Shown: positions 61,517-64,000 of the stretch, one piece after another | Position numbering within the stretch: the first letter of the stretch is position 1 | Layout: each line of letters starts with the position of its first letter | Origin: Verrucomicrobiaceae bacterium | Lineage (GTDB): Bacteria; Verrucomicrobiota; Verrucomicrobiia; Verrucomicrobiales; Verrucomicrobiaceae | Direction: 5' to 3' | Assembly: GCA_016795465.1 (NCBI GenBank) | Contig: JAEUHK010000030.1 | Coordinates: 1-64,000 of the forward strand | DNA: 64,000 bases | Translations under genes and position numbers: made by a program | Notes under the pieces: model-generated | Seen by the model: the letters and a program-made list of their open reading frames with translations, nothing else | What the model was told of the DNA's origin: nothing | The model's database searches: none

Positions 61517-64000
61517 TCACTTCTTTTTCTTCGGCGCGGCTTTTTTCGCGGGCTCGGGCTCGTCTGGCACCGGAATGGCCGGAAGAGCCGGTTGCACGGG
61601 CGGCGTGGGCTTCGGACCATCCCAAAGGAAGTGCTCCAGACGGATCTTCGTGGCGATCTGACGGGCATCATTGGCCCGCGAGCCTTTCACTTGAGCGATC
61701 TGCTCGGCGAGCTTGGCCGCGGCCTCCCACTGATGCGCGTCTTCGAGCAATTCGATGCCGAAGAAGCCTGCTTTCGAGAACCACAAATAGTCCGCCGGGT
61801 TGGTGGGCGGTGCGGAATCAGCCGCGCGAAGTGTGTCATAACAGGCTTCGAGAGCCTCGGCATCGCTGTCAGCTTCATGCAGCACGCTGGCGAGCGTGAA
61901 ACCGGCCCGTGCCTTCCACAGGAAGCTCAACGAGCTGTTTTGATCCAAAAACTCACGCAGGAGCTTCGCGGCCTCTTCGAGGCTTTTGCGGTCTTTTTTG
62001 CCCTGAAGCAGCAGCACCTCAGCTTTTTCGCACAGCGTGAGATTTCGCGTCTCGGCATCAAGTTGCTTCACGGCGAGGATTTGATCGAGAACCTTCAACG
62101 CGGATGGCAGATCCGCCTGACGACGATACGCAAGCGCCTGCTGACGACGCGAGGCCAGGGCGAGCGGCCCGCCTTTCTTCGCGAGCGTGTCCCAGATCTC
62201 CAGCGCACGCTCACGGCCTTCCGCACTCATCACCGACATGGCAGAGAGCGCGGCGAAGTAGAGTGCGGTATCCGCCTGCGGTGATTCGGCATGCTCCTTG
62301 GCCACGATCTCAAAGCTCGTGCGGGCGCTGGCGAAGTCTTCGAGCTGAAAGTGAGCTCCGGCCTCCTTCATGCGCACCTCGGGCAGCAGCGGGCTTTTTG
62401 GCCAGGTCTTCGCAAAGGCCTCGCAATCGGCGATGAGTCCTTTCGAGTCTCCGCTGATCTCCCGCATCCAGAGGCGCGTGAAATCCATGCGCTGCGCCAG
62501 CTTTTCTTTCGTCGCGGAGGGCTCTGCGGGCAGGCGGATGTCATCGAGCTGCTTGCGTGCCTCATCGACACGCGGCGGCCTGCCCGCCAGCATGGTCTCC
62601 GCCAGCGCGATGCGAGCCTCCGGCAGACGTGGATGCCACGGACGTGTCGTGATGAAGGTGCGCAGGCTCTCCTCCGCGTCGTCGGCATGCTTCGCGGCGG
62701 ATTCGAGGGCTTTGTTGAGCTGCAAATCAGCCGCGGAATCACCGGTGGCATCCTGGCTGCCACCCGCGGCTTCCAATTGAGCAAGCAAGCCGAGGTAAAG
62801 CACGAGATCGCCCCCTTTGAAGGCGGAGACGGCGGCATTAAAGAGTGAGCGCCGACGCTCCGAGAGCGTCGAGGCCACATTCGCCGCGGCTTGGAAAGAC
62901 TCCTGCGCCGGGATGTAGTCTGTGCGGTTGAACTGAATGGCACCTGCGAGGAAATCGACCATCGTGCCACCTTGCTCGCCGCTGAACTGGGTGCGCCACA
63001 TTTCCACGAGCTGCATCACGCGGGCATCAGCTCCGAGACCGGAGTAAATCTCCATCGCCACCCGCAGCGCGGCGCTGAGGCGCGGGTGCTCCGGATGCAG
63101 CCGGATGAAGCCCTCGAGCATGCCCGCGGCCTCCAGCGGACGCTTTCCCGCCTGCAACCACCGCGCGATGAGAAGCTCCGCATGCCCGCGAAACTCCGAG
63201 GTGGCAGTCAGCAACAGAGCGGAAGGTTGCAGCACCTGCTGCGCCTGGCTCCCCTGCACTGCCCAGCGCAGCACCGCCTCCGGCATGTCACGTGGCTCCG
63301 GCAGCGCGGACCACGCGCGGTGCAGCATGTCAAAAGCCTGCGCCCACCATTCGCTCCGCACACTGGCATCGAGCATCTTCACAAGGTGCTCGACGGCCTT
63401 CTGCGGCTGGTTTTCACGCATCCAAACCTCTGCCAGCGAGACCGCTGCCGCGTCCCGCGCATGCGCTCCACCGCTGGAAAGCTTCAACACCGCCTCCAGC
63501 GCCGGCCGCGCTTCCGACAACCGTTCGGTGAACATCAGGCAACGAGCGCGAAGCAGCCCCGTCGTGGCATCCTCCGGCTCATGAATCGCATCGAGGCGCT
63601 GCAGGGCCGCGGCCGCTTTGCCGGTATTGAGTTCGATCTCGGCCAGCAGCAGCGTGGCATGCCGGCGCAGCCCTGCGTCTGCCTCGGTGAGCAACGCCTC
63701 AACCTCCTCCTGCGCTGCCTCGTGCTCGCCGAGCGAGAACAAGATCTGTCCCAGCAGCAGCCGGGCACGCGGTCGGAGCGCCGTGGAGCCGCTGGTGAGC
63801 TCTTCACGCGCCTCTGCCTGGCGGCGCTCCAGCACGAGCGCCTGTGCCCGCCAAAAGCTCTCCTCTTCCAGTTCATGTGCATCAGCTAACGCGAGCACCT
63901 CAGCGGCCTTTCCCGTGCGGATCCAGGCCTCCGCGGCAAAGGTGGCCAGCGTCTTCACTTCGGACTTCGTCCACTGCTTGTCTTGCAACAGCCTGACCGC
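61517..64000 (-). CDS. TPR protein, 5' end beyond the window
   Basis: At least 828 residues, open at the window edge, so the N-terminus is missing. The sequence is helical and built of degenerate TPR-type pairs (HARDAAAVSLAEVWMRENQPQKAVEHLV, SFQAAANVASTL, DTALYFAALSAMS). The C-terminus is Pro-rich then Lys-rich (KKAAPKKKK). Such proteins are scaffolds, often in outer-membrane or periplasmic complexes. It is upstream of the phosphodiesterase gene on the same strand. Confidence 0.75.
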   Translation of the reverse strand, partial: AVRLLQDKQWTKSEVKTLATFAAEAWIRTGKAAEVLALADAHELEEESFWRAQALVLERRQAEAREELTSGSTALRPRARLLLGQILFSLGEHEAAQEEVEALLTEADAGLRRHATLLLAEIELNTGKAAAALQRLDAIHEPEDATTGLLRARCLMFTERLSEARPALEAVLKLSSGGAHARDAAAVSLAEVWMRENQPQKAVEHLVKMLDASVRSEWWAQAFDMLHRAWSALPEPRDMPEAVLRWAVQGSQAQQVLQPSALLLTATSEFRGHAELLIARWLQAGKRPLEAAGMLEGFIRLHPEHPRLSAALRVAMEIYSGLGADARVMQLVEMWRTQFSGEQGGTMVDFLAGAIQFNRTDYIPAQESFQAAANVASTLSERRRSLFNAAVSAFKGGDLVLYLGLLAQLEAAGGSQDATGDSAADLQLNKALESAAKHADDAEESLRTFITTRPWHPRLPEARIALAETMLAGRPPRVDEARKQLDDIRLPAEPSATKEKLAQRMDFTRLWMREISGDSKGLIADCEAFAKTWPKSPLLPEVRMKEAGAHFQLEDFASARTSFEIVAKEHAESPQADTALYFAALSAMSVMSAEGRERALEIWDTLAKKGGPLALASRRQQALAYRRQADLPSALKVLDQILAVKQLDAETRNLTLCEKAEVLLLQGKKDRKSLEEAAKLLREFLDQNSSLSFLWKARAGFTLASVLHEADSDAEALEACYDTLRAADSAPPTNPADYLWFSKAGFFGIELLEDAHQWEAAAKLAEQIAQVKGSRANDARQIATKIRLEHFLWDGPKPTPPVQPALPAIPVPDEPEPAKKAAPKKKK

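Overview
The window looks like a chromosomal segment of a Verrucomicrobiota bacterium (Verrucomicrobiales, Prosthecobacter/Verrucomicrobium-like; inferred). Support comes from the GC-rich coding style, a PEP-CTERM protein, a giant SdrD_B/DUF11 surface protein with a verrucomicrobial-style C-terminus, a prepilin peptidase with a long insertion, and frequent starts without a Shine-Dalgarno sequence.

Layout. (1) 1-3372 is left chromosomal flank: a double-TM2 protein, an exported NlpC/P60-like hydrolase, a small unknown protein and a type IV prepilin peptidase. (2) About 3.41-52.39 kb is a ~49 kb integrated element. It sits in a tRNA-Val(UAC) gene, with crossover in the anticodon arm. A 39-nt orphan tRNA 5' half remains at 3373-3411, and the full tRNA is restored at 52350-52424 beside a tyrosine integrase. 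(3) 52.4-64 kb is right chromosomal flank: PEP carboxylase, a glutaminase-STAS-cNMP fusion, a membrane protein, a ParE/GyrB-type topoisomerase subunit, a phosphodiesterase/phosphatase and a TPR protein cut by the window edge.

Inside the element, 3.7-7.3 kb holds an Xis-like HTH gene, two related DUF3820-like genes, a rolling-circle-type Rep, a strongly structured spacer and a BRO-N-like gene. 7.7-12.2 kb is accessory cargo: a GIY-YIG nuclease, a truncated DUF72 gene, an XRE regulator with an HExxH protein, and an FHA-PrsW-zinc ribbon protease. 12.2-19.1 kb is a minus-strand DNA-metabolism array: C39 peptidase, DUF932, a sliding clamp with a long tail, a WGR-DNA ligase, a 33-residue peptide, a Cas4/AddB-like nuclease, a possible annealing partner and small proteins. 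Its genes are separated by hairpins, and most begin with ATC-ATG without a Shine-Dalgarno sequence. 19.5-22.8 kb carries a conserved unknown protein, a WYL regulator and a vWA gene broken near 22.79 kb. 22.8-48.0 kb is a cell-surface block: amidase, PEP-CTERM protein and the 7710-residue giant protein. 48.3-51.0 kb has an IS3 remnant, a broken gene, an integrase without a normal N-terminus, a small secreted repeat protein and an HNH nuclease.

The most novel-looking candidates are the clamp/ligase/nuclease array with its unusual gene leaders, the element's reversed use of the tRNA gene (5' half supplied by the element), and the giant protein as mobile cargo with internal super-repeats. All family assignments are from reading motifs by eye; no database search was possible.
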